Counted from the first letter of the stretch, positions 26,112-35,420 are shown. The stretch: DNA of 64,000 nt from CAZXPG01 sp964643145 (GCA_964643145.1 CAZXPG010000002.1:1-64000); one strand, 5' to 3'. Notes: generated from the sequence alone by a model not told the origin. A program made the numbers and translations.

Positions 26112-26200
26112 TTTTTTAGATGTTAGATGTTGGATTTTAGATGATAGATCGTGGATGTTAGATGCTAAAAAATTCTAACATCTAACATCTATGATCTAGC
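26112..26200. repeat. TAGATGTTAGAT repeat/inverted repeat cluster between prx and trxB
   Basis: The spacer holds several direct copies of AGATGTTAGATG-like words and, at about 26175-26190, their inverted form CTAACATCTAACATCTATG. Together they can fold into an imperfect hairpin. Similar words occur between ilvD and pccB. Nothing else is visible in the spacer. Confidence 0.6.
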
Positions 26201-26204
26201 GAAG

Positions 26205-26807
26205 CTACAATGCTTCGGCGTGTTCAGCCAGATATTCAGCCACACCTTCAGCACTGGCTTTCATGCCTTTGTCGCCTTTGTTCCAGCCAGCTGGGCAAAC
26301 TTCGCCATATTCTTCAAAGAATTGCAGCGCATCCACCATACGCAGTGCTTCATCAACGTTACGGCCAAGGGGCAGGTCGTTCACCACCTGGTGGCGCACA
26401 ATGCCGTCTTTATCAATCAGGAAAGTACCGCGCAGCGAGACTTCTTCATCAAGCAGCACATCATAATCGCGGGAAATGCGTTTGCTCAAATCAGCCACCA
26501 TAGTGAACTGCACATTGCCAATACCGCCTTTCTCCACAGGGGTGTTTTTCCATGCCAGATGGGTGAAGTGCGAATCAACACTCACGGCAATTACTTCCAC
26601 GCCACGGGATTTAAATTCGCTGATGCGGTTGTTGAAAGCAATAATTTCAGATGGGCATACAAACGTAAAATCAAGTGGATAGAAGAAGAGCATTCCCACT
26701 TTTCCTTGCAGCTGTTCCTTCAAGTTAAAGGATTCATTCACACTATTATCAGCGAGCACAGCCGCAGCGGTGAAATCAGGGGCAGGTTTTCCAACAAGTA
26801 CACTCAT
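26205..26807 (-). CDS. 2-Cys peroxiredoxin (AhpC/TSA family)
   Basis: This 200-aa typical 2-Cys peroxiredoxin has the peroxidatic Cys51 in DFTFVCPSE and the resolving Cys171 in GEVCPAGWNKGD. It reduces hydrogen peroxide and alkyl peroxides in the cytoplasm, using thioredoxin or AhpF as reductant. trxB lies about 97 bp downstream on the same strand, suggesting thioredoxin as donor. Confidence 0.94.
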   Translation of the reverse strand: MSVLVGKPAPDFTAAAVLADNSVNESFNLKEQLQGKVGMLFFYPLDFTFVCPSEIIAFNNRISEFKSRGVEVIAVSVDSHFTHLAWKNTPVEKGGIGNVQFTMVADLSKRISRDYDVLLDEEVSLRGTFLIDKDGIVRHQVVNDLPLGRNVDEALRMVDALQFFEEYGEVCPAGWNKGDKGMKASAEGVAEYLAEHAEAL

Positions 26808-26889
26808 GGTCTATATCCTTTTCACTAAAAATTATAATATACGAAGAAGTCGGATTATAACGGACTGAAGCACAATGTACATGATTTTT

Positions 26890-28410
26890 TTACGCATGAT
26901 TCCACTTCCTCACCGGCCTGTAGCTCAGGCTCTCGGCAATATGTGGCTTTCCTACCATGACGCTGCCCTCCAAATCAGCAATGGTGCGAGCAACGCGCAG
27001 CACACGGTTGTAACCGCGCATGGAAAGTTTCATTTTTTCAGCAGCCTTGTTAAGTAGTTGTTTTCCTTCTTCATTCGGAAAGGCGACCTCCAGCAGCAAC
27101 TCCCCATCAGCCTGGGCGTTGTTGCGGATAGCATAGCCCTCATAACGCTGCTGCTGGATTATTCGTGCTTCTTCCACTTGCCTGCGAATGGATTCAGAAC
27201 TCACTGTTGAAGAGGGGCGAGTAAAATCGGTGGTATTTGCCGCTTCCACTTCCAGGTAGATATCAATCCGGTCAAGCAGGGGGCCGGAAATCTTAGACTG
27301 GTAATCAAGTGCACATTTGGGAGCTTTGCTGCAACTGCGCTCATTATCGCCAAGATAGCCGCAGCGGCAGGGGTTCATAGCGGCAATAAGCTGGAAACGT
27401 GCCGGATAGGTCACGTGCGCATGGGCGCGAGCAATGGTGATATTGCCACTTTCAATCGGTTGGCGTAAGGATTCTAGCACCACACGCGGAAATTCGGGCA
27501 GTTCATCCAGAAATAGCACCCCATTATGGGCAAGCGATACTTCGCCAGGATGGGTGCGTTTGCCCATACCACCCCCCACCATCGCCGCCATCGAGCAAGA
27601 ATGATGCGGGGAGCGGAATGGGCGGCGGCGTTGCAGCTTACCATCTTCCAGCTTGCCAGCAACACTGGCCACCATGCTACATTCCAGCATTTCCTGCGCG
27701 TCCAGTTCGGGCAATAACCCAGCCAAACGGTTGGCAAGCATCGACTTCCCAGCTCCTGGTGGCCCAGACATTAGCATATTATGCCCACCGGCAGCGGTAA
27801 TCATCAAAGCACGTTTGGCGGTTTCTTGCCCACGTATATCACGTAAATCTGGGTAAGGGTGATCATCCTCAGAAAACTCAGGCACAGGTACTGAAAGAAG
27901 CTGTGTACCCTTAAAATGGTTTACCAGCGCAATCAGATGGTCTGGCGCAACAATGGCACTATTCCCAGCCCAAGCGGCTTCTTTGCCATTGGTTTTCGGG
28001 CAGATAATGCCTTTGGAACGGGCAGTGGCACCAATGGCGGCGGGTAACGTGCCTGCCACCGGCATCAGGCTGCCATCCAAGGAAAGTTCACCCATTACCA
28101 AATAGTTAGCAATCTCTTCTGCCGGTAAGATACCCATCGCAATTAACAGCCCAACGGCAATAGGTAAGTCAAAATGGTTGCCTTCTTTAATCAAATCAGC
28201 GGGAGAGAGATTAACCGTGATACGCTGGGAAGGCAAGGCCAGGCCAATCGAATGCAGGGCAGCGCGTACCCGCTCGCGTGATTCAGCTACGGTTTTATCC
28301 GCCAGCCCCACCACGGCAAAGGCAGGCAATCCGGCGGATAGATGCACCTGCACATTAACATCGACAACTTCAACCCCCTGAAAGGTCAGTGTGTTTACGT
28401 GTGATACCAT
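26890..28410 (-). CDS. comM: YifB/ComM family Mg-chelatase-like AAA+ ATPase
   Basis: This 506-aa protein begins with a Lon-like S5 fold (VEVVDVNVQVHLSAGLPAFAVVGLAD) and continues with a Mg-chelatase-type AAA+ domain: Walker A GPPGAGKSM, Walker B NGVLFLDELPEF, and a Cys-rich loop AAMNPCRCGYLGDNERSC. ComM is a hexameric helicase that helps branch migration of donor DNA during natural transformation. The full family length is present. A comF homolog at 51.4 kb is the only other competence-type gene in the window. Confidence 0.92.
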   Translation of the reverse strand: MVSHVNTLTFQGVEVVDVNVQVHLSAGLPAFAVVGLADKTVAESRERVRAALHSIGLALPSQRITVNLSPADLIKEGNHFDLPIAVGLLIAMGILPAEEIANYLVMGELSLDGSLMPVAGTLPAAIGATARSKGIICPKTNGKEAAWAGNSAIVAPDHLIALVNHFKGTQLLSVPVPEFSEDDHPYPDLRDIRGQETAKRALMITAAGGHNMLMSGPPGAGKSMLANRLAGLLPELDAQEMLECSMVASVAGKLEDGKLQRRRPFRSPHHSCSMAAMVGGGMGKRTHPGEVSLAHNGVLFLDELPEFPRVVLESLRQPIESGNITIARAHAHVTYPARFQLIAAMNPCRCGYLGDNERSCSKAPKCALDYQSKISGPLLDRIDIYLEVEAANTTDFTRPSSTVSSESIRRQVEEARIIQQQRYEGYAIRNNAQADGELLLEVAFPNEEGKQLLNKAAEKMKLSMRGYNRVLRVARTIADLEGSVMVGKPHIAESLSYRPVRKWNHA

Positions 28411-28522
28411 GGGGCATTCTTATGCTAATAGTGTAAAAATAGTGTATGTTAGAGTAAATAGCAGAGTATATATGAGAATAGCAAGAGTAAAAAGCGTGTG
28501 CACGAAATTTTCTTAATCAGCT

Positions 28523-28555
28523 TGCCTCCTCCCCCTCTGGAAGGGGGAGGAGGCA
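28523..28555 (-). terminator. GC-rich hairpin terminator-like palindrome
   Basis: TGCCTCCTCCCCCT (28523-28536) pairs perfectly with 28542-28555 over 14 bp, with a 5-nt loop. It lies 11 bp behind the stop of the minus-strand gene 28566-30788; A/T-rich sequence follows in that direction. It resembles the C/G-rich hairpins in the element at 48091-48397. No other structure was seen in this 155-bp spacer. Confidence 0.6.
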
Positions 28556-28565
28556 GTGCGACAGG

Positions 28566-30788
28566 TTAGATATGCACTTCCTGTTGCTGTTTTTGTTTGA
28601 TGGCGACCTCACGACCAAGTAGAGGATCTACGTTTGGGTTCGTATTTTCACTGACACCCTGAGAGTTGAGATCAGTGCCTTTCTGCTGCGCTATGTCCCG
28701 TGTTTTACGTACATTTTCGCGTTGTTCTTCTGTTAATATTGTGTTTTCACCAACCACCTTGCGGTATGCCAGGTCTTGTCTACGATCCTCGCCCTGAAAG
28801 CTTACCGACACATCAATATCAGAATATCTCTCGTTGCCTTCAAAGCCTAGAGACACATCAACATTAGAATATCGTTCATTATCAAGTGACACTGTTTCTT
28901 GTTGGCGGATAACGTCATATTTCGACTGAGTAGGTGCAGGCCTTGCTCTTGGGGTGAATATGTTTTGCATTTTCTCCATGAACTTGGCTTTATATTCTTT
29001 AATTTTCCCGTTAAAACTGGCGGGTTTTTGTACGAGCGTGTCCTTGGTATCACGGCTCCATTCTTCAGGAATAGCCCCTTTGGTATCAGTTTTGATACCG
29101 AAACATCCGGGTGTGCCTCCCTGGTTACCTGCCTGGTTCTGGGTATGGCCTGCCTTGGCAAGAGTGCCGCGCACGGCAGCTTTATCCACTGTCTGCCCAC
29201 TCCGTTCTTGCAGCGCAGTCGTCACTGCTTCCACCGATGTATTAAACAGTTTTAAGCCGTTACGGTCTTTACCGCTCTGGCAGGCACTCACCTCTTCAGG
29301 AACGGCATTGAACCGTCCGTTATGGGCGTCATCACGCATTTCATGCCGGATAATAGCTAGGTCACTGGTAATGGTAAGGTTGCGATTACTGCCATCCCAC
29401 AGGCTGCGGAATCCTGTATTGCTGCGCAAGGTTTCTTTGGCATCCAGAGCGGCTGCGAACATTCGCTTGTTAGAACCCGTACAGTGCTCAAGTTCTTCTC
29501 TGGCTTCCCCAATATTGGTGCTTCTGCCGCTAATATAATTGGCAATAGCCGTGTTTTTGTTCTCAGTCGCATAGGCAGCAGTTTCATTAAGCAGTGCGGT
29601 TACGCCGTCAGTTTTATTGGCTCCCCAGAAACGGCGGAAGAAGTTGAACGCCAGGTTGGTGTGCGTGCCTTCCCCAGCCTCAGTGCCAGCACCGGTTTGC
29701 TGCACAATAGCACCGTCATTGCCCGTAGGGTTATTGGGCGAGTTAAGCGTTACCATATGGATAGGCTTGCCAATAGCATTACGCAATTGTGCCACATTCT
29801 GGTTTGCCAGACGTTGCTGCTCTTCCTGGCCACCTTTGGCTTGCGAGGCCACCGTGCCACTGTGATGCCCTTCATGGACGATTTGCAGCTCTTGCCCCGC
29901 CTCTGCCACAGCAGTGGTTTTCGTATAGGCGTTACGGATACCAGGAATGGAGCGTAACTGGGTGGGGATGGTGTGTGCATCATCGGTGAGTTCGTCGGTG
30001 TAACGGTCAATAAGTGATTGGGCAAAAGCAGGCTGCTCGGTGTACCAGGCTTTATTGTGACGTTCGGTAAATTCCTGTTTCTGCTCATCAGTCATGCTGG
30101 TCAGCATGGTTTCCGCTTCACAAACCGTGTAGCGTTTACCGGCATGTTCAACGCTGGAGAGCGTTACGCTATGCACATGCTCGTCTTCAAAACCGGCAAA
30201 ATCTTTGGCAAGGTTTAATTGTTTGGAAGCCTGTTGATGATTGACTCCAAGCCCCTCAGCCAGATGATCTACTAACTGGCTATTCCGGCGTTCAAACAGT
30301 TCCTTGGGGTTCTCTGCGGTGCTCAGCTGCTTAAAGGTTTCACGGCTATAGTTGTGAATGGATTGCAGGGTTTCCTGTTGTTGTTCCTGAGTAATTTCCT
30401 CGCGTTTTACTGCCTCTTCCAGTAATATGGCTGCCGATCTGGCATAGTTGAGGGTCATGATTTGATAGGCCTCTGGCCCATCGGCGTCAATGGGGCTGGT
30501 TTGTTCGCGTGCATCCCTGACGAGCACATTTCCCGCCTTCTGCCAGACAATACCGCTCTTTGCATCGCGTAACTCATGCACCATACGGATGGTGGCGGTA
30601 TAATCAAGATTGGATGCTTCCAGTTGTTTGTTGATGTCGGTGTAAAGTTCGTGCGGCCGTTCACTGAGTTGGTTGATGTTGGTGGGAGCGGCAGCTACTT
30701 CGTTGGCAAATGCCATGACATTATGTTGACCGGGGGCACCCGAAATAACAACAGTGTCACGCAGGTCATATTCAGGGAAGGCAGGCAT
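28566..30788 (-). CDS. Candidate effector with SopB/SidF-type C-x5-R phosphatase motif
   Basis: This is a 740-aa protein without signal peptide or membrane segments. Residues 503-509 read CQSGKDR inside ACQSGKDRNGLKLF, closely matching the catalytic C-K-S-G-K-D-R-T-G loop of the SopB/IpgD phosphoinositide phosphatases. Upstream, KPIHMVTLNSPNN (about 342-354) and NLAFNFFRRFWG (about 378-389) and downstream GGTPGCFGIK (about 560) may belong to the same domain. The first 300 residues are mostly helical. Residues about 640-675 carry a duplicated NERYS(N/D)(V/I)DV segment. The start ATG at 30788 has AGAGGA about 9 bp upstream. Function as a phosphatase of host inositol lipids is inference from one motif; overall family is otherwise unrecognised. 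Confidence 0.55.
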   Translation of the reverse strand: MPAFPEYDLRDTVVISGAPGQHNVMAFANEVAAAPTNINQLSERPHELYTDINKQLEASNLDYTATIRMVHELRDAKSGIVWQKAGNVLVRDAREQTSPIDADGPEAYQIMTLNYARSAAILLEEAVKREEITQEQQQETLQSIHNYSRETFKQLSTAENPKELFERRNSQLVDHLAEGLGVNHQQASKQLNLAKDFAGFEDEHVHSVTLSSVEHAGKRYTVCEAETMLTSMTDEQKQEFTERHNKAWYTEQPAFAQSLIDRYTDELTDDAHTIPTQLRSIPGIRNAYTKTTAVAEAGQELQIVHEGHHSGTVASQAKGGQEEQQRLANQNVAQLRNAIGKPIHMVTLNSPNNPTGNDGAIVQQTGAGTEAGEGTHTNLAFNFFRRFWGANKTDGVTALLNETAAYATENKNTAIANYISGRSTNIGEAREELEHCTGSNKRMFAAALDAKETLRSNTGFRSLWDGSNRNLTITSDLAIIRHEMRDDAHNGRFNAVPEEVSACQSGKDRNGLKLFNTSVEAVTTALQERSGQTVDKAAVRGTLAKAGHTQNQAGNQGGTPGCFGIKTDTKGAIPEEWSRDTKDTLVQKPASFNGKIKEYKAKFMEKMQNIFTPRARPAPTQSKYDVIRQQETVSLDNERYSNVDVSLGFEGNERYSDIDVSVSFQGEDRRQDLAYRKVVGENTILTEEQRENVRKTRDIAQQKGTDLNSQGVSENTNPNVDPLLGREVAIKQKQQQEVHI

Positions 30789-30815
30789 AGTATAAATCCT
30801 CTTGATCGAATGTGA

Positions 30816-30861
30816 ATAACCTCAGTTTTAGATAAGCGAAGATTATCCAGAACAGAGGTTG
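30816..30861. repeat. Degenerate AACCTC/GAGGTT palindrome
   Basis: AATAACCTCAGTTTTAGATA at its left and ATTATCCAGAACAGAGGTTG at its right form an imperfect version of the 45-bp palindrome. It lies 28 bp upstream of the candidate effector gene's start (minus strand). Confidence 0.7.
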
Positions 30862-30912
30862 AATATATTCATGTTAAATGCGGCTGGGGCGGCGGTTTAA
30901 CGGGTGAATCTT

Positions 30913-30955
30913 GTAACCTCGGCCAGATAAATTTTTCTAACTTAACGGAGGTTAC
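30913..30955. repeat. Second diverged copy with GTAACCTC/GAGGTTAC ends
   Basis: Only the 8-bp ends (30913-30920 and 30948-30955) pair well. The span of 43 bp equals that of the main palindrome family, so this may be a decayed copy. The remaining 170 bp up to truA show no feature I recognise. Confidence 0.4.
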
Positions 30956-31124
30956 TTGCAATTATTATTAGCACTACTATATACAATACAGCGAAAAAAT
31001 TAAAGGTAAGATTGACGCGATTGAAAGATAGTGCTCGTGTTACGTTTGCTAAGTTAGCACAAGTATATTACATCAATATTACGTTTTACTATTTTTTTAG
31101 AATATTTTTGAGGGAGCGTTAGGT

Positions 31125-31862
31125 CTAATACTCCACCCCTGTAAGATAGAGCCCTTGTGCTGGGGCGGTGGGGCCAGCGGCGGCGCGGTCTTTGGCCTCA
31201 AGGGCGGTTTGTACGGCTTCTGGTGCCCATTTCATGATACCCACCAATTTAAGCGTGCCCACCAGGTTACGCACCATATGATGTAGGAAAGACTGGGCAC
31301 GAAGGTGAAACAGTATTTCCTCCCCCTGTCTTTCAATAATAATGCTATCCAGCGTTTTAACCGGTGATTGTGCCTGGCAGGCCACCGCGCGGAAGCTGGT
31401 AAAATCATGGTTGCCAATCAGGAAAGAAGCCGCTTTCTGCATAGGCTCAACATCAAGGGGCTGTTTAACATGCCATACACGGTTACGGCTGAGTACCGGT
31501 GGGGAAGGGCGGTTCAATATACGGTAAGTGTAGGCGCGTTTTTGCGCCGAAAAGCGGGCATGAAAACTATCCTCCACCTGTTCTGCGGCAAGTATCACTA
31601 CAGGCATAGACTTTAGATGAAAATTCACCGCACGCTGTACGGTTTCCGCCGGGTAGTTGCCCGCTAAATCGACATGGGCAACCTGGCCAGTGGCGTGCAC
31701 ACCTGCATCGGTGCGGCCTGCGGCATAGACCAAACTGCGCTGGCCACAGAAGCGGAAAATTGCCTCTTCAATATGTTGCTGGATGGAAGGGGCGTTTTCC
31801 TGCCGTTGCCAGCCGGACGTAGCGGTTCCATCATATTCCATTGTCAGCTTATAGCGGGGCAT
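31125..31862 (-). CDS. truA: tRNA pseudouridine(38-40) synthase TruA
   Basis: This 245-aa enzyme converts U38-U40 of the tRNA anticodon arm to pseudouridine. The catalytic Asp52 lies in GRTDAGVHATGQV; other family blocks are FHARFSAQKRAYTYRI and FLHHMVRNLVGTL. The start at 31862 gives the usual N-terminus PRYKLTMEYDGT. The dps gene ends at its upstream end with an 8-bp gap. Confidence 0.96.
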   Translation of the reverse strand: MPRYKLTMEYDGTATSGWQRQENAPSIQQHIEEAIFRFCGQRSLVYAAGRTDAGVHATGQVAHVDLAGNYPAETVQRAVNFHLKSMPVVILAAEQVEDSFHARFSAQKRAYTYRILNRPSPPVLSRNRVWHVKQPLDVEPMQKAASFLIGNHDFTSFRAVACQAQSPVKTLDSIIIERQGEEILFHLRAQSFLHHMVRNLVGTLKLVGIMKWAPEAVQTALEAKDRAAAGPTAPAQGLYLTGVEY

Positions 31863-31870
31863 GGGTGGTT

Positions 31871-32311
31871 TTAAGCGATATGTGCTTCTACAAACCAGCG
31901 CTGCTTATCAAGACCTGCAATAATGCCAGTCAACAAGTCTACAGTCACTGCATCTCCTAACTGTTCCGCTTCTTCAAGCAGTGCTGTCGTTCCAGCAATA
32001 TAAGAAGAGAGGCTCTGTGTTAGTGCTTTCACATGCAGCTCGCTTTTCTGGATATTCTCCGGGTAAGTGGCCAGTGTGGAAGCTGCCTGCACATCCTGCA
32101 CCCGTCCAGAAGCAATGCCACCAAGCTGTACCACGCGTTCTGCCAGTATATCAACATAGCCCTCTACTTCTGTGGCAATTGCATCAAAAAGTTGATGTAG
32201 CGCAATAAAATTGCTACCCTTCACATTCCAATGAGCCTGTTTAGTCTGTAATTTTAGGTCAATCGCAGTAGCAAGATTTTGGTTTAACGAAGAGATAAGA
32301 GAATTCTGCAT
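31871..32311 (-). CDS. dps: Dps-type DNA-starvation/ferritin protein
   Basis: This 146-aa ferritin-like protein has the Dps ferroxidase signature KQAHWNVKGSNFIALHQLFD (about residues 24-43) plus downstream GYVDILAERVVQLGG. Dps dodecamers oxidise and store iron and protect DNA from peroxide. The N-terminal Lys-rich DNA-binding tail of E. coli Dps is missing, so protection by iron chemistry rather than DNA binding is more likely. Confidence 0.9.
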   Translation of the reverse strand: MQNSLISSLNQNLATAIDLKLQTKQAHWNVKGSNFIALHQLFDAIATEVEGYVDILAERVVQLGGIASGRVQDVQAASTLATYPENIQKSELHVKALTQSLSSYIAGTTALLEEAEQLGDAVTVDLLTGIIAGLDKQRWFVEAHIA

Positions 32312-32439
32312 GATAATGATCCTTATATTAGTAGGTAGTAGGAAGTGCTGCCCATCATAAAATATCCATAGCGTTATAGCAACCGGAATAAAACCATGCT
32401 ATGGTCTGTTTTTTCATTTTTAGTGTATTGCGGTATTTC

Positions 32440-34299
32440 ATGCTTACTATTCAGGATATTACTTTTCGTATTGCTGGGCGCGCCCTGCTTGAGAAGGCAT
32501 CGCTTACGGTGCCTACTGGGCATCGTATAGGGTTAGTAGGGCCAAATGGTACGGGGAAATCCACCCTGTTCAAGCTGATTGCAGGCGAATTGGCGGTGGA
32601 TGCCGGAGAGATTTCCCTGGCAAATGGCGTCAAGCTGGGGATGGTTAGGCAAGACTTGCCTGATGATGATACCAGCCTGCTTGATGTGGTGCTGATGGCC
32701 GATAGCGAGCGCGCTAGCCTGATGAAAGAGGCGGAAACTGCGGAAGATGCTGAGCGGATTGCTGATATTTACACACGCCTTCAGGATATTGATGCCTATA
32801 ATGCCCCGGCACGCGCTGCTGTGATTTTGGCCGGGCTTGGCTTTGATGAACAGGCGCAGAACAGCCCGATCAGTGCTTTTTCTGGCGGCTGGCGGATGCG
32901 TGTTGCCTTAGCTGCCGCTTTGTTCCGTGAGCCTGATCTGCTGCTGCTTGATGAGCCAACCAACCATCTCGATTTTGAGGCGTTAGTGTGGTTAGAAAAT
33001 TACCTGATGCGCTTTAACCGCACCTTGATTCTTATCAGCCATGACCGTGATATTCTGAATAAAACCGTCACTCATATTGTGCATCTGGATAAACTCAAGC
33101 TGGTGATGTATACGGGCAATTATGACCAGTTTGAACAGCGCCGTGCTGAAAAAATGATGAACCAGCAGGCATTATTCGAGAAACAGCAGGCGCAGAAAAA
33201 GAAGATGATGGAGTTTGTTGACCGCTTCCGTGCCAAAGCGACAAAAGCCCGTCAGGCGCAAAGCCGTTTGAAGGCTATTGAGAAAATGGAACTGGTGGAT
33301 GCTATTATTGCTGACCGGGTGACTGCCTTCAGCTTCCCGGAACCAGAATCATTGCCGCCCCCCATCATCACGCTAGACGGGGTGGATGTTGGTTATGCGG
33401 AAGAAAAACCGGTGCTAAAAAATCTGGCACTGCGCATTGATATGGAAGACCGTATCGCCCTGCTTGGTGCCAATGGTAACGGTAAATCAACATTGATTAA
33501 GCTGCTTTCTGGCAGGTTAGCGCCGCAAAAAGGTGTGTTGAACCGGCCATCCAAGCTACGTGTCGGCTATTTTGCCCAGCACCAGGCCGAGGAGATGGAC
33601 ACCAGTAAAACGCCCTATGAACTCTTAAAAGATAAGATTTCTACGATGCAGGAACCCAAATTACGGGCGATGCTGGGGCGATTTGGCTTTGATAAATTCA
33701 AGGCTGATACCAAGGTGGAAGAGCTTTCTGGTGGCGAAAAGGCAAGGCTGCTCTTTTGCCTAATGAGCTATGACGCGCCGCATATTATGCTGCTTGATGA
33801 ACCGACCAACCACTTGGATATGGACGCGCGTGAGGCATTGATTCAGGCGCTGAACAACTATCCTGGCTGTGTAATTATTGTTAGCCATGATCCGCATCTG
33901 GTGGAATGTGTCGCCGACCAGCTGTGGCTGGTGAAGGACGGTAGTTGCGCTGCTTACCCGGATGACTTGGAGAGTTACCGTAACCTGATTTTAGAACAGC
34001 GGCGAAAAGAACGCTCCGGTGCAAAAACAGCGGCGAAAGCAACGAAGGAAGAGCGCAAGCAGGAAGAAGAGCGTAAACGCGCACAAACGCAATGGAAGAA
34101 AATAGCGGAAAAAGCCGAGCGGGAATACCAGCGCCTGCAAGAACTCAAAATACAGCTAGAAGAGCAGATGGCGGGAAGTGAAGCATTATCCTCACCTGAT
34201 ACGATGCGAGGGTTAGAGCAGCGTTATAGTCGTGCATTGGCAGATATGGCAGCAGCGGAAACACAATGGCTCGAGGCTGAGGCGGAAATGGAGGGGTGA
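32440..34299 (+). CDS. ABC-F family ATPase
   Basis: From ATG 32440 (MLTIQDITFRIAGR) this is a 619-aa protein with two ABC domains and no membrane segments. The Walker A motifs are GPNGTGKS (about 33-40) and GANGNGKS (about 345-352), signature motifs FSGGWRMRV and LSGGEKARL. A Lys/Glu-rich coiled-coil C-terminus (about 520-615) resembles Uup/YheS types. ABC-F proteins act on the ribosome. A start 13 codons upstream would add hydrophobic residues unlike the family. The next gene is convergent and abuts the stop. Confidence 0.9.
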   Translation: MLTIQDITFRIAGRALLEKASLTVPTGHRIGLVGPNGTGKSTLFKLIAGELAVDAGEISLANGVKLGMVRQDLPDDDTSLLDVVLMADSERASLMKEAETAEDAERIADIYTRLQDIDAYNAPARAAVILAGLGFDEQAQNSPISAFSGGWRMRVALAAALFREPDLLLLDEPTNHLDFEALVWLENYLMRFNRTLILISHDRDILNKTVTHIVHLDKLKLVMYTGNYDQFEQRRAEKMMNQQALFEKQQAQKKKMMEFVDRFRAKATKARQAQSRLKAIEKMELVDAIIADRVTAFSFPEPESLPPPIITLDGVDVGYAEEKPVLKNLALRIDMEDRIALLGANGNGKSTLIKLLSGRLAPQKGVLNRPSKLRVGYFAQHQAEEMDTSKTPYELLKDKISTMQEPKLRAMLGRFGFDKFKADTKVEELSGGEKARLLFCLMSYDAPHIMLLDEPTNHLDMDAREALIQALNNYPGCVIIVSHDPHLVECVADQLWLVKDGSCAAYPDDLESYRNLILEQRRKERSGAKTAAKATKEERKQEEERKRAQTQWKKIAEKAEREYQRLQELKIQLEEQMAGSEALSSPDTMRGLEQRYSRALADMAAAETQWLEAEAEMEG

Positions 34300-34614
34300 T
34301 TAGCCTTGGCGACGTACCTTCATCCTAACCTTTTCCCAAAGGGAGATAGGATTAACGGCTTGTTCTGCTATATTTAATTCACCTGTGTTGCTCTTTCTCC
34401 GTGCGTGCCACATGCGCATCAGTTTCACTATCCCACCTATAACACCTCCGATACAGGTGCCTGCCTGCATATGGGTGAGCATGATGTAGCGGAATGCGTC
34501 TTCCGCATCAATATGATGCCATTTACTATAGGCATAGCCAATAGCAAGGCCGATAAATAACCCGTATTTACCGCCAGTGATAACTTCTTTGAAGGTTTCC
34601 CGTAATTTGGCCAT
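34300..34614 (-). CDS. Small membrane protein coupled to potI
   Basis: This 104-aa protein has two short hydrophobic, Gly-rich segments (YGLFIGLAIGYAY, about 17-29; GTCIGGVIGGIVKLM, about 52-66) and a basic C-terminus. I do not recognise the family. Its ATG overlaps the potI stop in a TAATG arrangement at 34614, which implies translational coupling and membership of the pot transcript. A role with polyamine uptake is only suggested by that position. Confidence 0.65.
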   Translation of the reverse strand: MAKLRETFKEVITGGKYGLFIGLAIGYAYSKWHHIDAEDAFRYIMLTHMQAGTCIGGVIGGIVKLMRMWHARRKSNTGELNIAEQAVNPISLWEKVRMKVRRQG

Positions 34615-35420
34615 TATGTCTTATTCTTCATGGTTAACCAGCCGGTGAATGCGGCCGTCGCCCCTACCACCAGCACAATAATGGTGGCCAGGGCATTAAT
34701 TTCCGGGCTTACCCCCAGCCGCACCCGTGAATAGATTAGCATAGGCAGGGTGGTAGCGCCCGGGCCACTGTTAAAGCTTGCCACCACTAAATCATCCAGC
34801 GACACCGTGAAGGAGAGCAACCATCCAGCGACAAGGGCGGGCAGAATCAGTGGTAAGGTAATCACCATAAAGACTTTAAACGGCTTTGCGCCTAAGTCAA
34901 GCGCTGCTTCTTCCAGCGAGCGGTCAAAGCTGGTTAACCGTGCCTGCACTACCACTGCTACATAGGCCATACCCATGGTGGAATGCGCCAGGATGATGGT
35001 GAGCACGCTGCGCCCTTCCGGCCAGCCGGTGAACTGTTCCAGTGTTACAAAGAGGAGCAGTAGCGAAAAACCAGTAATTACTTCCGGCATAATAAACGGG
35101 GCAGAAAGCATCCCGGAAAACAGTGCCCTGCCGCGGAACAGCCCGAAACGGGTAAGGGCGGTGCCTGCCAGGGTGCCAAGCACCACGGCGATACTGGCAG
35201 AACTTGCTGCCACTTTCAGGCTGATGGAAAGTGCCGACATCAGCTCTTCATCTTGCCACAGGCTGCCATACCATTTGGTTGAAAACCCTGCCCACACAGT
35301 AACAAGACGTGAGGCATTAAAGGAGTAGATAATCAAAATCAGAATGGGCGCATAGAGAAAAAAGAAACCCAGTGCCATCAGGCTGTTTAACCAGGGAAAG
35401 CGTCGACGTGTGTTATGCAT
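34614..35420 (-). CDS. potI: Putrescine/spermidine ABC transporter permease PotI
   Basis: This 268-aa inner-membrane permease of the binding-protein-dependent type has about six helices. The EAA loop reads LEEAALDLGAKPFKVFMVITL. It has the PotI/PotC arrangement with short N-terminus and FNSGPGATTLPMLIYSRVRLG near the end. It overlaps potH by 8 bp. Confidence 0.93.
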   Translation of the reverse strand: MHNTRRRFPWLNSLMALGFFFLYAPILILIIYSFNASRLVTVWAGFSTKWYGSLWQDEELMSALSISLKVAASSASIAVVLGTLAGTALTRFGLFRGRALFSGMLSAPFIMPEVITGFSLLLLFVTLEQFTGWPEGRSVLTIILAHSTMGMAYVAVVVQARLTSFDRSLEEAALDLGAKPFKVFMVITLPLILPALVAGWLLSFTVSLDDLVVASFNSGPGATTLPMLIYSRVRLGVSPEINALATIIVLVVGATAAFTGWLTMKNKT

